64,000 nucleotides of DNA from Leifsonia xyli subsp. cynodontis DSM 46306 (GTDB taxonomy: Bacteria; Actinomycetota; Actinomycetes; Actinomycetales; Microbacteriaceae): the NCBI RefSeq assembly GCF_000470775.1, contig NC_022438.1, forward strand, positions 2,232,001-2,296,000, in the 5' to 3' direction. Each line of letters starts with the position of its first letter. Within the stretch, counting starts at the first letter, position 1. Made by a program: the position numbers and the translations under genes. Of this stretch, positions 11,782-21,050 are shown piece after piece. The notes under the pieces were generated by a model that had not been told where the DNA came from, did no database searches, and was given only the letters and a program-made list of their open reading frames with translations.

Positions 11782-14700
11782 TCACGGTTGGGGGACAGGA
11801 CGCTGACGCAACGTCGAATCCGGCAACGCAGCCGGATACACAGAGACATCTGCGACAGCGCCATCGAAGAACTGCGTCGGAATCCCACCGGTGAGAGCCG
11901 AGCCGACCACGACAGCGCCCAAAGCCGGAACATCATCCACCGGAAGCGAGAAGAACACCCGGTTCACAGTGAGGACATCATCCGCGTAAACCACAATCCC
12001 CAACTGCCGATTCACCGCATCCCAGACACCCGAAACCGTCACGAAACCCGGTGTGGTCGAAACCGCCGGTCCCGTCACGCACTTCGTCACCGCCGTGGGG
12101 CCCTGGGCGCGCAGACAGAACTGCCAATTCATTCCCGCCTGCAAAGAGAACCCTGAATCACTCACCCCGCTCCCCGAGACAACCGCCTGCGCCTCCGTCT
12201 GCCCCGACGTCTTCACCCGCGCCGAGACCGTGAACGATTTCGTCGTGTCCACCACACCCGGAGCGGTGGCCGTCGGCTGATACTTCGCCAGGAACCCCCG
12301 CGAGCCCTCGTTCACCGCCCCAGAAGGACAGGCAGAAGTCGTTGTCGTGAAGTAGTCGTTCCCCACCCGGCAGCGGAAGATCTCCACCGCCGTGTACCCG
12401 GCCGGCAGCGCCGAGGCCGAGGCCCACACATACCCGAGAGGCCGCCCCGTTGGACCAGCGCCGTCGCAGTTCGCGGCGCGGGAGAGCATGTTCCCCGCCC
12501 CATACGCGCACGCATACAGCACCTGCGTCCCGGACGGCTGCACAGCACCGGAACCGTACCGGGCAAGCTGCCCGATGGTGGACTCAAGGACGAACCCCGG
12601 CAGGGAAGCAGCGTCCTTCTCTGTTGCGTGCCCCCCACCCGGCTTCGCATAACCGTTCAGCGAAACCATGCCGAGGAACCTCAGCTGTGGGTCCTCACCG
12701 TCCGCACTCGCCCACCCGGCATTCCCGCCGACCGGAATCGACGCCGCTCCGACCCGGTCCGTCAAGGTCATCGCATCCACATCATCCGCACTCCAGACGT
12801 GACCGGTCGACAGATCCGGCAGTTCCGCCCGAACCTCCAGCCCCGCCGCGGACGCCTTCGACACCGAATCGTACGAAACGTTCCCCGCCCTGTCGTATGC
12901 GGCAACCCACAACGTCGAGAGGTCCTCGACCGGAGCGACCCGAATCGTCGTCCGTCCCGACGGATCCGCACAGACAACACGCACCGCGCCCGCCTGTCCC
13001 AGCCCACAATCCGGCAACGCCGACGTGTAACTGGTCACCGGCGCGGCAGGGCTCATCACCGGCCTACCGCCGTTGGTCCACCACACCTGATACCCGGCGA
13101 TGGCGGGTTCCGCAGCAGTGACCACCACATCGAGCGGGCTGCCGACCGTCGCGCCCACCGCATCCACGCTCACCGTCGGCAGTGCCGGTTTCGTGGAATC
13201 CGCCACGAAATAGCACCTCGGGGAAGCAGCCGAATAGTTGATCGTGTCGAAGCCCACCGCCGACCACGCGTATTTCTCCCCGTCCACCAAACAGTTCGCC
13301 GGGATCGTGTACGTCAGGTTCGCGCCCTGAGCCTGGAAAGCCGTCCCCGGGACATCCTGCACCCCATTGGACAGCCGCGTGATCGTGAAGATCGCCGCCG
13401 TGTTCTGCGGGTCCGGGTCCGTCACCGTGACCCCGATCGTCACCGGCGCGCCACCGTAAACATAGACCGGATTGTTCGCATCCGTGCTGCAGGACCGTGC
13501 GGGAGCCGTGAACGCAGGAGCGGCTGGCGTGTTCGGGCGTGAGTTGTACGTCACGATCAACTGGGCATCCCACCGGTAATGTTTACCGGTGAGGGAGCTG
13601 CCCTCATTCTCCGCCCGCAGCGCGAGAGTCTGATACGGGAGCCCCGCGGCAGCAGCATCCTGAATCGCGACAGTGGCCGAGAAACCCACCCACTGCGGGT
13701 CCCGCTGGCACGGACCACCGACGTTGTAAGCCTGCCCGTCGATCGCCCGCACCCACTGCCCCGGGTCGGAATTCCAGGTGAAGCCGACACCGGAGGGCCC
13801 GTACTGCCACAACTGCATCCACGTGCTCGCACAACTGTTCGCCCACGTCTGAACGACATTGAAACGAGCGTTCTGAATCGCCTTCCCGGCAAGGAAACTC
13901 GTATCGAACCGGTAGAACGCCCGAGAGAGGTAGCCGACACCGCCCTGGACCCCGTAGCCGGCGCTGTTCTCCGGCGGATTCAAGTAAGACTGATTCGGAT
14001 ACGCACGATCCGTATACCAGTCGTACTGCAAATAGCCACTCCAATCCGGGTCCACATACAACGGATACGTCACATCACCATCCGTGATCGCACCAATGTC
14101 AAGAACCGACTCCGCACCCGACACGGAACTGGCAACCGCACGCGGCTCCGAACCCCCCGGACTCTCCTCGCTCGCCGCCTCGTGCGACGAGTCCCACCAC
14201 AGCGGCGTCGCCGCCAGAACCGGCTCACCCTCGGCAGGATGCGCCTCCAACGCTCCCGTCTCGGCCGACTCGACCAGGCGCGCACCCGTGACCGTCAAAC
14301 GCAAAGCCGACAACCGCTCATCCGCAGCAGCTTCCGCGTTCTTGACGACCAAAACTTCCCGCATGCCCGCTTTGGTCGCGGTGACCCACAGATTCACACC
14401 GGGAAGAACATCCTTGAACACCGCCGCGTTCTTCTTGACCGTGGGAACAGGAAGGTCACCGTAGGGCCAAGTCTCCGTGATCCACTCGCCCGACACCGAG
14501 CGAACCGACACGATCTGATCCGTGCCACCCCGCCCGATGCGGACCGGAACCGCAGCCACCTTCGGCTCGAACCACTCATCCTCCTCGACCAGCGTCGTGT
14601 CGAGCGTGGTCCACTTCCCCTTGACTTTCGCCTGCTCCGGAACCTGACTGGTCACCGCCTCCATGAGACCGTCAGCACGCACCTTCACCAGCAGGTTCGG

Positions 14701-14946
14701 AGAGCTCTGAGAATCGACCACGACATCATGGCCATACGCCTCCGCGACCGCCCGCGCCGACACCTCATCCGCGGCATGATCCGCATCCACGACCCCCGCC
14801 GACTGCTCAACCGCCGCACCAACCGGCACATCGACAGCCACAAGGCCCGCACACACCACCAGCGCCGCCACCCCACCAGCCACCAACCGAGACCACCCAC
14901 GACCGGACACACATGCCGGAACCCAGCGACTTCTACGAATTTTCAT
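11782..14946 (-). CDS. Secreted DNRLRE/LamG-like protein paired with Rhs
   Basis: Large exported protein of about 1054 residues. A basic N-terminus and hydrophobic stretch (VAGGVAALVVCAGLVAV) form a signal peptide. A DNRLRE-type beta domain follows (about residues 300-430, with DRAYPNQSYLNP and RAFYRFDTSFL), then fibronectin/Ig-like segments, and a C-terminal LamG/concanavalin-like domain (about 910-1050) ending DGAVADVSVYPAALPDSTL. In actinobacteria such proteins commonly precede Rhs genes and are thought to be surface or spike partners. It lies 43 bases before the Rhs start. ATG 14946 is preferred over GTG 14955, though neither has a strong ribosome site. Open throughout, so it may outlive its broken partner. 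Confidence 0.75.
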   Translation of the reverse strand: MKIRRSRWVPACVSGRGWSRLVAGGVAALVVCAGLVAVDVPVGAAVEQSAGVVDADHAADEVSARAVAEAYGHDVVVDSQSSPNLLVKVRADGLMEAVTSQVPEQAKVKGKWTTLDTTLVEEDEWFEPKVAAVPVRIGRGGTDQIVSVRSVSGEWITETWPYGDLPVPTVKKNAAVFKDVLPGVNLWVTATKAGMREVLVVKNAEAAADERLSALRLTVTGARLVESAETGALEAHPAEGEPVLAATPLWWDSSHEAASEESPGGSEPRAVASSVSGAESVLDIGAITDGDVTYPLYVDPDWSGYLQYDWYTDRAYPNQSYLNPPENSAGYGVQGGVGYLSRAFYRFDTSFLAGKAIQNARFNVVQTWANSCASTWMQLWQYGPSGVGFTWNSDPGQWVRAIDGQAYNVGGPCQRDPQWVGFSATVAIQDAAAAGLPYQTLALRAENEGSSLTGKHYRWDAQLIVTYNSRPNTPAAPAFTAPARSCSTDANNPVYVYGGAPVTIGVTVTDPDPQNTAAIFTITRLSNGVQDVPGTAFQAQGANLTYTIPANCLVDGEKYAWSAVGFDTINYSAASPRCYFVADSTKPALPTVSVDAVGATVGSPLDVVVTAAEPAIAGYQVWWTNGGRPVMSPAAPVTSYTSALPDCGLGQAGAVRVVCADPSGRTTIRVAPVEDLSTLWVAAYDRAGNVSYDSVSKASAAGLEVRAELPDLSTGHVWSADDVDAMTLTDRVGAASIPVGGNAGWASADGEDPQLRFLGMVSLNGYAKPGGGHATEKDAASLPGFVLESTIGQLARYGSGAVQPSGTQVLYACAYGAGNMLSRAANCDGAGPTGRPLGYVWASASALPAGYTAVEIFRCRVGNDYFTTTTSACPSGAVNEGSRGFLAKYQPTATAPGVVDTTKSFTVSARVKTSGQTEAQAVVSGSGVSDSGFSLQAGMNWQFCLRAQGPTAVTKCVTGPAVSTTPGFVTVSGVWDAVNRQLGIVVYADDVLTVNRVFFSLPVDDVPALGAVVVGSALTGGIPTQFFDGAVADVSVYPAALPDSTLRQRPVPQP

Positions 14947-15107
14947 AATCGACACTCATCATTGCTTAAAACAAATGCGAAATGAAAATTTCAGAAATAC
15001 TTACATTCGACCCGTAAAGGGTGACAACACCACCAGAGAGCGAACACAGAGGGAAACGAGAGAACGAGCGAGAGCGAACCGCGTCGCCGCGTCCCAGGCC
15101 GAACCGC
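14947..15107 (-). promoter_or_regulatory. AT-rich leader of the Rhs locus
   Basis: The 161 bases between ackA and the DNRLRE/LamG gene are much more AT-rich (14947-15010) than the flanks and contain no gene. They most likely hold the promoter of the toxin locus; no confident -35/-10 pair is assigned. Confidence 0.4.
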
Positions 15108-16301
15108 TCAGCCCGCGGCGACCGCCCGCAAGGATTGCCGCGCGATCTCGAGTTCCTCGTTGGTCGGCACGACCAGCACCGTCACCGCAGAGCCGTCCGC
15201 TGAGACGATCCGCGCGCCCGGCGACCGGGCCGCGTTCCGCTCCGGGTCCAGCTGGATGCCGAGCACGCCCAGTCCCTCGCACGCGGCCGCGCGCAGATCG
15301 GGGTCGTTCTCGCCGACGCCGGCCGTGAAGGTCAGCGCGTCGAGGCCGCCCAGCAGTGCGGTGTAGGCGCCGATGTAGTGCTTGAGCCGGTGCGCGACGG
15401 TGTCGAGCGCGAGCCGGGCCGAGACATCCCCCGACTCCACCGCCCGATGCACATCGCGCATATCGCCGTGGCCGGTGAGCCCCAAGAGGCCGCTGCGCCT
15501 ATTGAGGAGCTCATCCAGTTCGTCGATGCCGAGACCGGCGCGGCGGGCCAGATGGAACAGCACCGCCGGGTCGAGATCGCCGGAGCGTGTGCCCATCACG
15601 AGCCCCTCGAGCGGCGTCATCCCCATCGAGGTGTCGATCGAGCGACCGCCATCGACCGCGCACGCCGAGGCGCCGTTGCCGAGGTGGAGCACGATCTGCT
15701 TGAGCTCGCCGAGCGGGCGTCCGAGCACCTCCGCCACCGCTCCCGAGACGTACTTGTGGGAGGTACCGTGGAAGCCGTAGCGGCGCACACGGTGCTTCTC
15801 GGCGAGCGCTGCGTCGATCGCGTAGGTGTACGCGGCCGGTCCGAGCGTCTGATGGAACGCCGTGTCGAAGACAGCGACGTGCGGCACCTCCGGGAACGCC
15901 TGCTTGGCGGCGCGGATACCTTGCAGGTTCGCCGGGTTGTGCAGCGGGGCGAGGTCGGCCAGGTCCTCGATGTTGATCTCGACCAGGGGGGTCACGATGG
16001 TCGGCTCGAAGAAGCGCTTGCCCCCGTGGACGACTCGGTGCCCGACAGCGTCCAGGGGATGCTCGGCCAAGCTCGGCCCGTCAGTCTCGAAAGCCGCCAG
16101 CATCGCGCGGAAGGCCGCGATGTGGTCCGGGATCGCGAGCGTCCGCTCGCCAGAGCCGCCCGGTCCGCGGTGACGGATGCGCCCCGCGCCCTCCCCGATC
16201 CGCTCGATGAGACCGGTCGCGAGCGCTTCCTCGCTCTTCGCGTCGATCAGCTGGTACTTGAGCGACGACGAGCCGCTGTTGACGACGAGGACGGCGCTCA
16301 T
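15108..16301 (-). CDS. ackA: Acetate kinase
   Basis: Interconverts acetyl phosphate and acetate with ATP formation. The 397-residue length is standard. The ASKHA-fold N-terminal motif VNSGSSSLKYQL (residues 6-17), the substrate region RVVHGGKRF and the phosphate-binding LGNGAS motif are visible. Its ATG overlaps the pta stop by four bases (ATGA at 16298-16301), so the two enzymes of the acetate overflow pathway are translationally coupled. Intact. Confidence 0.96.
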   Translation of the reverse strand: MSAVLVVNSGSSSLKYQLIDAKSEEALATGLIERIGEGAGRIRHRGPGGSGERTLAIPDHIAAFRAMLAAFETDGPSLAEHPLDAVGHRVVHGGKRFFEPTIVTPLVEINIEDLADLAPLHNPANLQGIRAAKQAFPEVPHVAVFDTAFHQTLGPAAYTYAIDAALAEKHRVRRYGFHGTSHKYVSGAVAEVLGRPLGELKQIVLHLGNGASACAVDGGRSIDTSMGMTPLEGLVMGTRSGDLDPAVLFHLARRAGLGIDELDELLNRRSGLLGLTGHGDMRDVHRAVESGDVSARLALDTVAHRLKHYIGAYTALLGGLDALTFTAGVGENDPDLRAAACEGLGVLGIQLDPERNAARSPGARIVSADGSAVTVLVVPTNEELEIARQSLRAVAAG

Positions 16302-18427
16302 GACAGAGCCGCCTGGATGGCCGTGATCGCGACCGTGTTGACGATGTCCTCCACCGTCGCCCCGCGCGAAAGGTCGTTGATCGGTTTCCCGAGCCCCTGA
16401 AGCACCGGGCCGATGGCGACGGCCCCGGCGCTGCGCTGGACGGCTTTGTAGGTGTTGTTCCCGGTGTTCAAGTCCGGGAAGACGAACACCGTCGCACGGC
16501 CGGCCACCTCCGAGCCGGGCATCTTGGCGGCGCCGACCGCCGCGTCCGCCGCGGCGTCGTACTGGATCGGCCCGGCCACGGGGAGCTGGGGAGCCCGGTC
16601 GCGGACGAGCGCCGTCGCGGTGCGCACCTTGTCCACATCCGCCCCCGTGCCAGAGTCGCCGGTCGAGTACGAGAGCATCGCCACCCGCGGCTCGATCCCG
16701 AACTGACCGGCGGTGAGCGCCGAGGAGACCGCGATGTCGGCGAGCTGCTCGGCGGTCGGGTCCGGGATGACCGCACAGTCGCCGTAGACAAGCACCCGGT
16801 CGGCGAGTGCCATCAGGAACACGCTCGACACGACCGAGACGCCCGGACTGGTCTTGATGATCTCGAACGCCGGACGGATGGTGTGCGCCGTCGTGTTCGC
16901 GGCCCCCGACACCATGCCATCGGCGAGCCCGGCGTGGACCATCATCGTGCCGAAGTAGGACGGGTCCGTCACCGTGTCCGACGCCTGATCGATCGTGATG
17001 CCTTTATGCGCGCGCAGTTCGGCGTACTCGTGCGCGAAGCGCAGCCGCAGCACGTCGTCGAACGGACTGAGCACCTCCGCACCGGAGATGTCCAGACCGA
17101 GCTCGATCGCGCGCGAACGCACCTCGAACGGCTCGCCGAGGATGGTGAGCCGGGCCACGCCGCGGGCCAGCAGGGTCGCAGCGGCGCGCAGGATGCGATC
17201 GTCCTCCCCCTCGGGCAGCACGATGTGCTTGTCGGCGGCGCGGGCGCGCTCGATCAGGTCGTACTCGAACATCAGCGGTGTCACAACCTCGTGACGGGTG
17301 ACATCGAGGCGCGCGAGCAGGGCCCCGGCGTCCACGTGCCGCTCGAACAGGGCGAGCGCCGTGTCGTACTTCCGCTGCGAGTCGGCGGCCAGCCGGCCGC
17401 GCGCGTGTGTGATGCGGACCACCGTGTCGTAGGTGTCGAGTCGTGTTCGCACAATCGGCAGCGGCGAGCGCAGGCCCGCCAGCAGGCGCTCGATCGGCTC
17501 GGGCAGCTCGAAGCCGCCGTTGAGCACGATCCCAGCGATCGACGGGAACGTTTCGGACGCGTTCGCCATCAGCACGGCGAGCAGGACCTCGGTGCGGTCG
17601 CCGGGGACCACCACGACCGCCCCCTCCACCAGGCGAGGCAGCACATTGTTCATGGACATGCCCGCCACGACCACGCCCAGAGCCTCACGCGCCAGCAGCT
17701 CACGGTCACCGGCGAGCAGCTCGCCGTCGGTCACCTCCATGATCGAGCGGATGCTGGGCGCGACGAGGAAGGGGTCTTCCGGGATGGCCCACACCTGCGG
17801 CCGGTCGCCCTGAGCCGGGGCGCCTGTGGCCACCGCTTCGCCCACCGCTTCGACGATCGCCTCCAGCCGCTCGCTGTCCGCGCGGTTCGCGACCACCGCG
17901 AGCAGTCCGGCGTGCTCGGCGCGAAGCTCGGCCACGGCGAGCTCCGCCAGCTGCCGCAGCTCCTCCGGCGAGCGCGGGTCGGCCTGCCCGAGGCGCTCCC
18001 CGAAGCCCTGGCCGATCCGTCCACCGAGCACGAGCAGCGCCGGGGCGCCCAGATTCGCGGCGATGCGCGCGTTGTAGCCGAGCTCGGTCGGGCTGCCGAC
18101 ATCGGTGTAGTCCGAGCCGAGGATGACGACGGCGTCGGCTTTCGCCTCCACCGCGCGGAACCGCCGGACGATCTCGCCGAGCGCCGCGTCCGCGTCCGCG
18201 TGGACGTCCTCATAGCTGACGCCGACCGCCTCCTCGTAGCCGATCCGCACCGTCACGCGAGTGAGCAGCAGGTCGAGCACATAGTCGCGCTCGACCGTGG
18301 AGCGGGCAATCGGACGGAACACCGCGACCCGTTCGACCGAGGGCCGCAACGCCTCCAGCACGCCGAGGGCGACCGTCGATTTGCCGGTGTGCCCCTCGGC
18401 CGAGGTGATGTAGAGCGACCTCACCAT
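16298..18427 (-). CDS. pta: Phosphate acetyltransferase, long form
   Basis: Converts acetyl-CoA and phosphate to acetyl phosphate, feeding ackA. The 709-residue protein is the long architecture: an N-terminal BioD-like P-loop domain (SAEGHTGKST near residues 9-18), a central DRTGG domain (about 220-330) and the C-terminal PTA catalytic domain (about 385-705, with SNTTAHTIRP-like AANTTAHTIRP and SYSTGDSGTG). The start is ATG at 18427, one base after the stop of a small upstream frame. Intact. Confidence 0.96.
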   Translation of the reverse strand: MVRSLYITSAEGHTGKSTVALGVLEALRPSVERVAVFRPIARSTVERDYVLDLLLTRVTVRIGYEEAVGVSYEDVHADADAALGEIVRRFRAVEAKADAVVILGSDYTDVGSPTELGYNARIAANLGAPALLVLGGRIGQGFGERLGQADPRSPEELRQLAELAVAELRAEHAGLLAVVANRADSERLEAIVEAVGEAVATGAPAQGDRPQVWAIPEDPFLVAPSIRSIMEVTDGELLAGDRELLAREALGVVVAGMSMNNVLPRLVEGAVVVVPGDRTEVLLAVLMANASETFPSIAGIVLNGGFELPEPIERLLAGLRSPLPIVRTRLDTYDTVVRITHARGRLAADSQRKYDTALALFERHVDAGALLARLDVTRHEVVTPLMFEYDLIERARAADKHIVLPEGEDDRILRAAATLLARGVARLTILGEPFEVRSRAIELGLDISGAEVLSPFDDVLRLRFAHEYAELRAHKGITIDQASDTVTDPSYFGTMMVHAGLADGMVSGAANTTAHTIRPAFEIIKTSPGVSVVSSVFLMALADRVLVYGDCAVIPDPTAEQLADIAVSSALTAGQFGIEPRVAMLSYSTGDSGTGADVDKVRTATALVRDRAPQLPVAGPIQYDAAADAAVGAAKMPGSEVAGRATVFVFPDLNTGNNTYKAVQRSAGAVAIGPVLQGLGKPINDLSRGATVEDIVNTVAITAIQAALS

Positions 18428-18428
18428 G

Positions 18429-18668
18429 TCAGCCGGCCCTTTCGATCGTCCCGAGGGCCCCGAACCGGTATACGGTCTCCGGCGGCGCCTCGGCCGTCCT
18501 GTGGTCTTGGCTCGGCCGGGTCGCGTTCATGGTGATAGTCAGTCCTCCGTCAGAGGGGATGCGATGGACCGCGAGCCACTCCGGATCGAGCACGGCCGGG
18601 GACCCGGCGGCGAGCGCGTCGGTCAGCCGCTCACCCAGTACCTGCCCAATGATTGCCTGTCCGGTCAT
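18429..18668 (-). CDS. Small hypothetical protein upstream of pta
   Basis: A 79-codon frame (ATG 18668, TGA 18429-18431) ends one base before the pta ATG, a spacing typical of coupled genes. The sequence begins MTGQAIIGQVLGERLTD and matches no family I recognise. It has no membrane segment. A GAGG about seven bases upstream could serve as ribosome site. It could be a real small pta leader gene or a remnant of a longer one. The palindrome at 18697-18713 lies just upstream of its start. Confidence 0.4.
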   Translation of the reverse strand: MTGQAIIGQVLGERLTDALAAGSPAVLDPEWLAVHRIPSDGGLTITMNATRPSQDHRTAEAPPETVYRFGALGTIERAG

Positions 18669-18696
18669 TCCTGCGCCTCGACTCGTCGGAGCTTCA

Positions 18697-18713
18697 TTCT
18701 ACAGAATGTAGAA
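18697..18713. promoter_or_regulatory. 17-bp perfect palindrome, probable operator
   Basis: TTCTACA-GAA-TGTAGAA is a perfect 7-bp inverted repeat with a 3-base centre, 29 bases upstream of the small frame preceding pta. Its TACA...TGTA half-sites resemble BlaI/CopY-type operators (which have a shorter spacer), so a repressor site for the pta-ackA unit is plausible. No cognate regulator gene is adjacent. The symmetry is seen directly; the function is inferred. Confidence 0.5.
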
Positions 18714-18773
18714 CAGTGGCGTCGCCGTCCGCACTCGACACGGTGCCCGCGACCGCGACCCGCACGGAAAAGA

Positions 18774-18857
18774 CCCCCCACGCACCCGCCAGAGCCCGGT
18801 TGCCCTTGCTGCGTTTCCGCCCTGGGGGAGTTGGCCTGGATGGCGCCACGTGGGGAG
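18774..18857 (-). ncRNA. ffs: Signal recognition particle RNA (4.5S type)
   Basis: The minus strand contains the conserved SRP Alu-less hairpin core: CCAGGGCGGAAACGCAGCAA with the GGAAAC apical loop and the asymmetric internal loop. Outer arms CCCCACG (5') and CGUGGGG (3') pair to close a rod of about 85 nt. A short T-run (TCTTTT on the minus strand, about 18768-18773) follows as terminator. It binds Ffh and targets nascent membrane proteins. In many actinobacteria it lies next to dnaX; here about 13 kb separates them. Confidence 0.88.
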
Positions 18858-18960
18858 CCGACGATCAGTGTAGCGGGTCCGGCTGGGAGGAGCGGCAACG
18901 AGCACGACCCAGCGTCCGCTAAGATATTCGGAGCCGTCACCGCCAGGTGGGGGCGACCCA

Positions 18961-19045
18961 GGAGAATTCGCCTAGTGGCCTATGGCGCACGCTTGGAAAG
19001 CGTGTTGGGTGCAAGCCCTCGGGGGTTCGAATCCCCCATTCTCCG
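18961..19045 (+). tRNA. tRNA-Ser (anticodon GGA)
   Basis: An 85-nt tRNA with acceptor arms GGAGAAT / ATTCTCC, anticodon stem CACGC/GCGTG around TTGGAAA (anticodon GGA), a long variable arm typical of class II tRNA-Ser, the T-loop GGTTCGAATC and discriminator G at 19045. CCA is not encoded. It lies close to the SRP RNA on the opposite strand, as in related genomes. Confidence 0.95.
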
Positions 19046-19122
19046 CCCAGAGCCGAGGAGGCCATCGGGCACCGCCCCACCCCGTGGAGCCCGGGCTTCG
19101 TCGCAGACGTTACCTCTTGACC

Positions 19123-19368
19123 ATGACTAAGAAGATGTTCGCTCAGCTGTGCGCCACCGGGGCGATCGCCGCGGTGACCCTGTTGATCGGCAGGAACCTG
19201 CACGACACCGCCACGGTGGTGCTGTTCGCGGTCGGGGTGCTCGCGACCATCCTGTCGGCCTTCCGGGTGCGCTCGCTGCGGGCGCGAGAGGTTGCCGAAC
19301 GCCGCCGCCAGGTCCGTGTCCCCCAAAATACCGCTACCGAGTCGGAGGCCGATCCGTCAGGCTCGTAG
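19123..19368 (+). CDS. Small membrane protein, hypothetical
   Basis: An 81-residue protein starting MTKKMFAQLCATGAIAAV with two predicted transmembrane helices (about residues 9-25 and 31-48) and a basic, then acidic C-terminal tail. No family recognised. It is followed after two bases by the disrupted membrane gene at 19371, so they probably formed one transcript. No clear ribosome site precedes ATG 19123. Confidence 0.5.
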   Translation: MTKKMFAQLCATGAIAAVTLLIGRNLHDTATVVLFAVGVLATILSAFRVRSLRAREVAERRRQVRVPQNTATESEADPSGS

Positions 19369-19370
19369 CG

Positions 19371-19917
19371 ATGAGCGGACGGAAAGAAGTCGGACGGACC
19401 GCAGAGACGTTGCGGGTGACGGTGCTGCATCCCTTCCAGCGCCTGTACGTCCGCGGTCTGCTGGCCGCTCTGGCGCTGACCACGCCGGTTTTCGCCCTGC
19501 TCTACTGGCTGACCGTCCCCGACGACGCGCACATCGTTGTGACCGGTCTCACCGCCCTGGGGATCTACGCCTTCTTCAGCACCCGCATCTCCCTCGGTCC
19601 GGATGGGGTCAGCGAGCGCCGTTTCTTCGGGAGGACGGTGCTGACACGACCGGGCGAAGCCGGGGCGATCCTGCTCGTTCGGCTCTACGACGGGAATACG
19701 CTCGACACCCTCCCGGAGCTTCTTCGTGACCGGACACAGCGGCCGGGTGCTCATCCGCATGCGCGGCCGATTCTGGTCACTGGAGGATATGGAGCGTGTG
19801 GCTGAGGAGCTGGATGCTTCGGTCACCCGCACCGAGGAGCCGATGACGCGCACTCACCTCCGGAGGAGATCCCCGGAACTCCTCTCCTGGTTCGAGCGCG
19901 GGCTCCACCGGAGCTGA
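19371..19917 (+). pseudogene. Two-helix membrane protein, frameshifted
   Basis: Frame one begins MSGRKEVGRTAETLRV at ATG 19371, with two hydrophobic segments (LLAALALTTPVFALLYWL and a second near residue 60) and a PH-like beta region (RISLGPDGVSERRFFG). Near 19715-19730 the frame shifts: the natural continuation FVTGHSGRVLIRMRGRFWSLEDMERVAEELD is in another frame and ends at 19917. Total length about 181 codons if repaired. No specific family named. Likely inactivated by a one-base change. Confidence 0.6.
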
Positions 19918-19929
19918 GCAGCCGCGGCG

Positions 19930-21027
19930 CTACCGCGCGACGGTCTGCCACGCGACGAGCCTGGATTCCTCCAGTGTCGCGACGGCCGAAGCGGCCAAGG
20001 ACGCCGCTGAACCATCGGCCGGAGCCCCCAGATGTTCCTCCAGACCGGCGACGATCTCGGACATCGTCCGCGGACGGTCGAGCAGACGCCAGATCTGCGC
20101 GCCGAGCCCATGCAGCACCCGGGCGATGCCGTCGCGCAGGAGCACAAGGTCGCCGTCGACGGTGAGTTCGTCTTCGACATCGGCACGGGTCAGCGCCTCG
20201 ATGAGCGCGTCGTCGGAGAGCAGCTCGGCGACGACGGGGACGAAGCCGGCCGCCTCGCTGTAGCGCACCGCGAAAGCGCCACCGCAACGGTCGAGGGCGG
20301 CGGCGAACGCCGCCAGCGGCCGCCGGCCCCGGACAAAGTAGCTGGTCTGCGGCAGGATGTGCTCGACCGCTTCGCGGAAGAGAAGCGGTCGCAGTTCAGG
20401 GGCGCCGGTGTGCGAGGGCTCGCGATCGAGGACGAGAATGCGGCGGAGGCGGGCGCCGGCGGCCCCGCTGCGCAGCATCCCGAACTCCTGCGGCGACGCC
20501 TGCCGTTTGAACGGACGGCCCGGAACCTTGATCGAGACGGGCTTCTGGTAGGAGAGCACCCTGCCGCTGGACGTCACAGCCACGGATTCGTCCGAACAGT
20601 AGACCAGTTCGCGCCCGAGCGCCTGGGACACCGTGCTCTTGCCCGCACCCGATGGGCCGACCAATGCCACGGCCGCCCCGGTCACGGGATGCGCGAACCC
20701 GGCGGCGTGGAGCAGCAGCCGCCCCTCGGGCTGAGACGCGAGCGCGATGTGCGTGACCGCGACCGTGAGCCGTTCCGCCAGTTCGTCCAGGCTGCGTGCG
20801 ACGACCTCAGTGGGCACGTCCCCGCCATCCCCGACGGAGACGCGGAAAGCGCCTTCCGGGTCGAGGACGCCGCGGAGAACGCTGTACGCCGCCGTTCCGA
20901 CCGGGGCCCGGCACCAGTCCCATGACTCCACGAGAGGAGCGAGATCCTGTCCCGGCGCCGCGGTCGCGTCAAGGCGCAGCTCGATAGGAGACCCGAGGGC
21001 CATCACGGTGAGGCGAAGTTCGTTCAT
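19930..21027 (-). CDS. HPr-kinase-like P-loop protein with C-terminal PqqD-like domain
   Basis: A 365-residue cytoplasmic protein. It has a Walker A GPSGAGKST (about residues 124-132) inside an HprK-like kinase core, and a C-terminal PqqD-like winged domain (about 295-360, LLRDGIARVLHGLGAQIWRLLDRP). Such fusions occur in peptide-modification and polysaccharide loci, but no precursor peptide or modifying enzyme is visible nearby, so the substrate is unknown. It converges with the disrupted membrane gene at 19917. Its upstream side is occupied by an IS30 insertion 24 bases from the start codon, which may have removed its promoter. Confidence 0.65.
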   Translation of the reverse strand: MNELRLTVMALGSPIELRLDATAAPGQDLAPLVESWDWCRAPVGTAAYSVLRGVLDPEGAFRVSVGDGGDVPTEVVARSLDELAERLTVAVTHIALASQPEGRLLLHAAGFAHPVTGAAVALVGPSGAGKSTVSQALGRELVYCSDESVAVTSSGRVLSYQKPVSIKVPGRPFKRQASPQEFGMLRSGAAGARLRRILVLDREPSHTGAPELRPLLFREAVEHILPQTSYFVRGRRPLAAFAAALDRCGGAFAVRYSEAAGFVPVVAELLSDDALIEALTRADVEDELTVDGDLVLLRDGIARVLHGLGAQIWRLLDRPRTMSEIVAGLEEHLGAPADGSAASLAASAVATLEESRLVAWQTVAR

Positions 21028-21050
21028 GTCTGTGGTTCGACATTAGCCCC

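Noticed and set aside
16883..18535. A 550-codon plus-strand frame opposite pta
   Set aside because: Shadow of pta; no start signal and His/Arg/Gly-rich composition.
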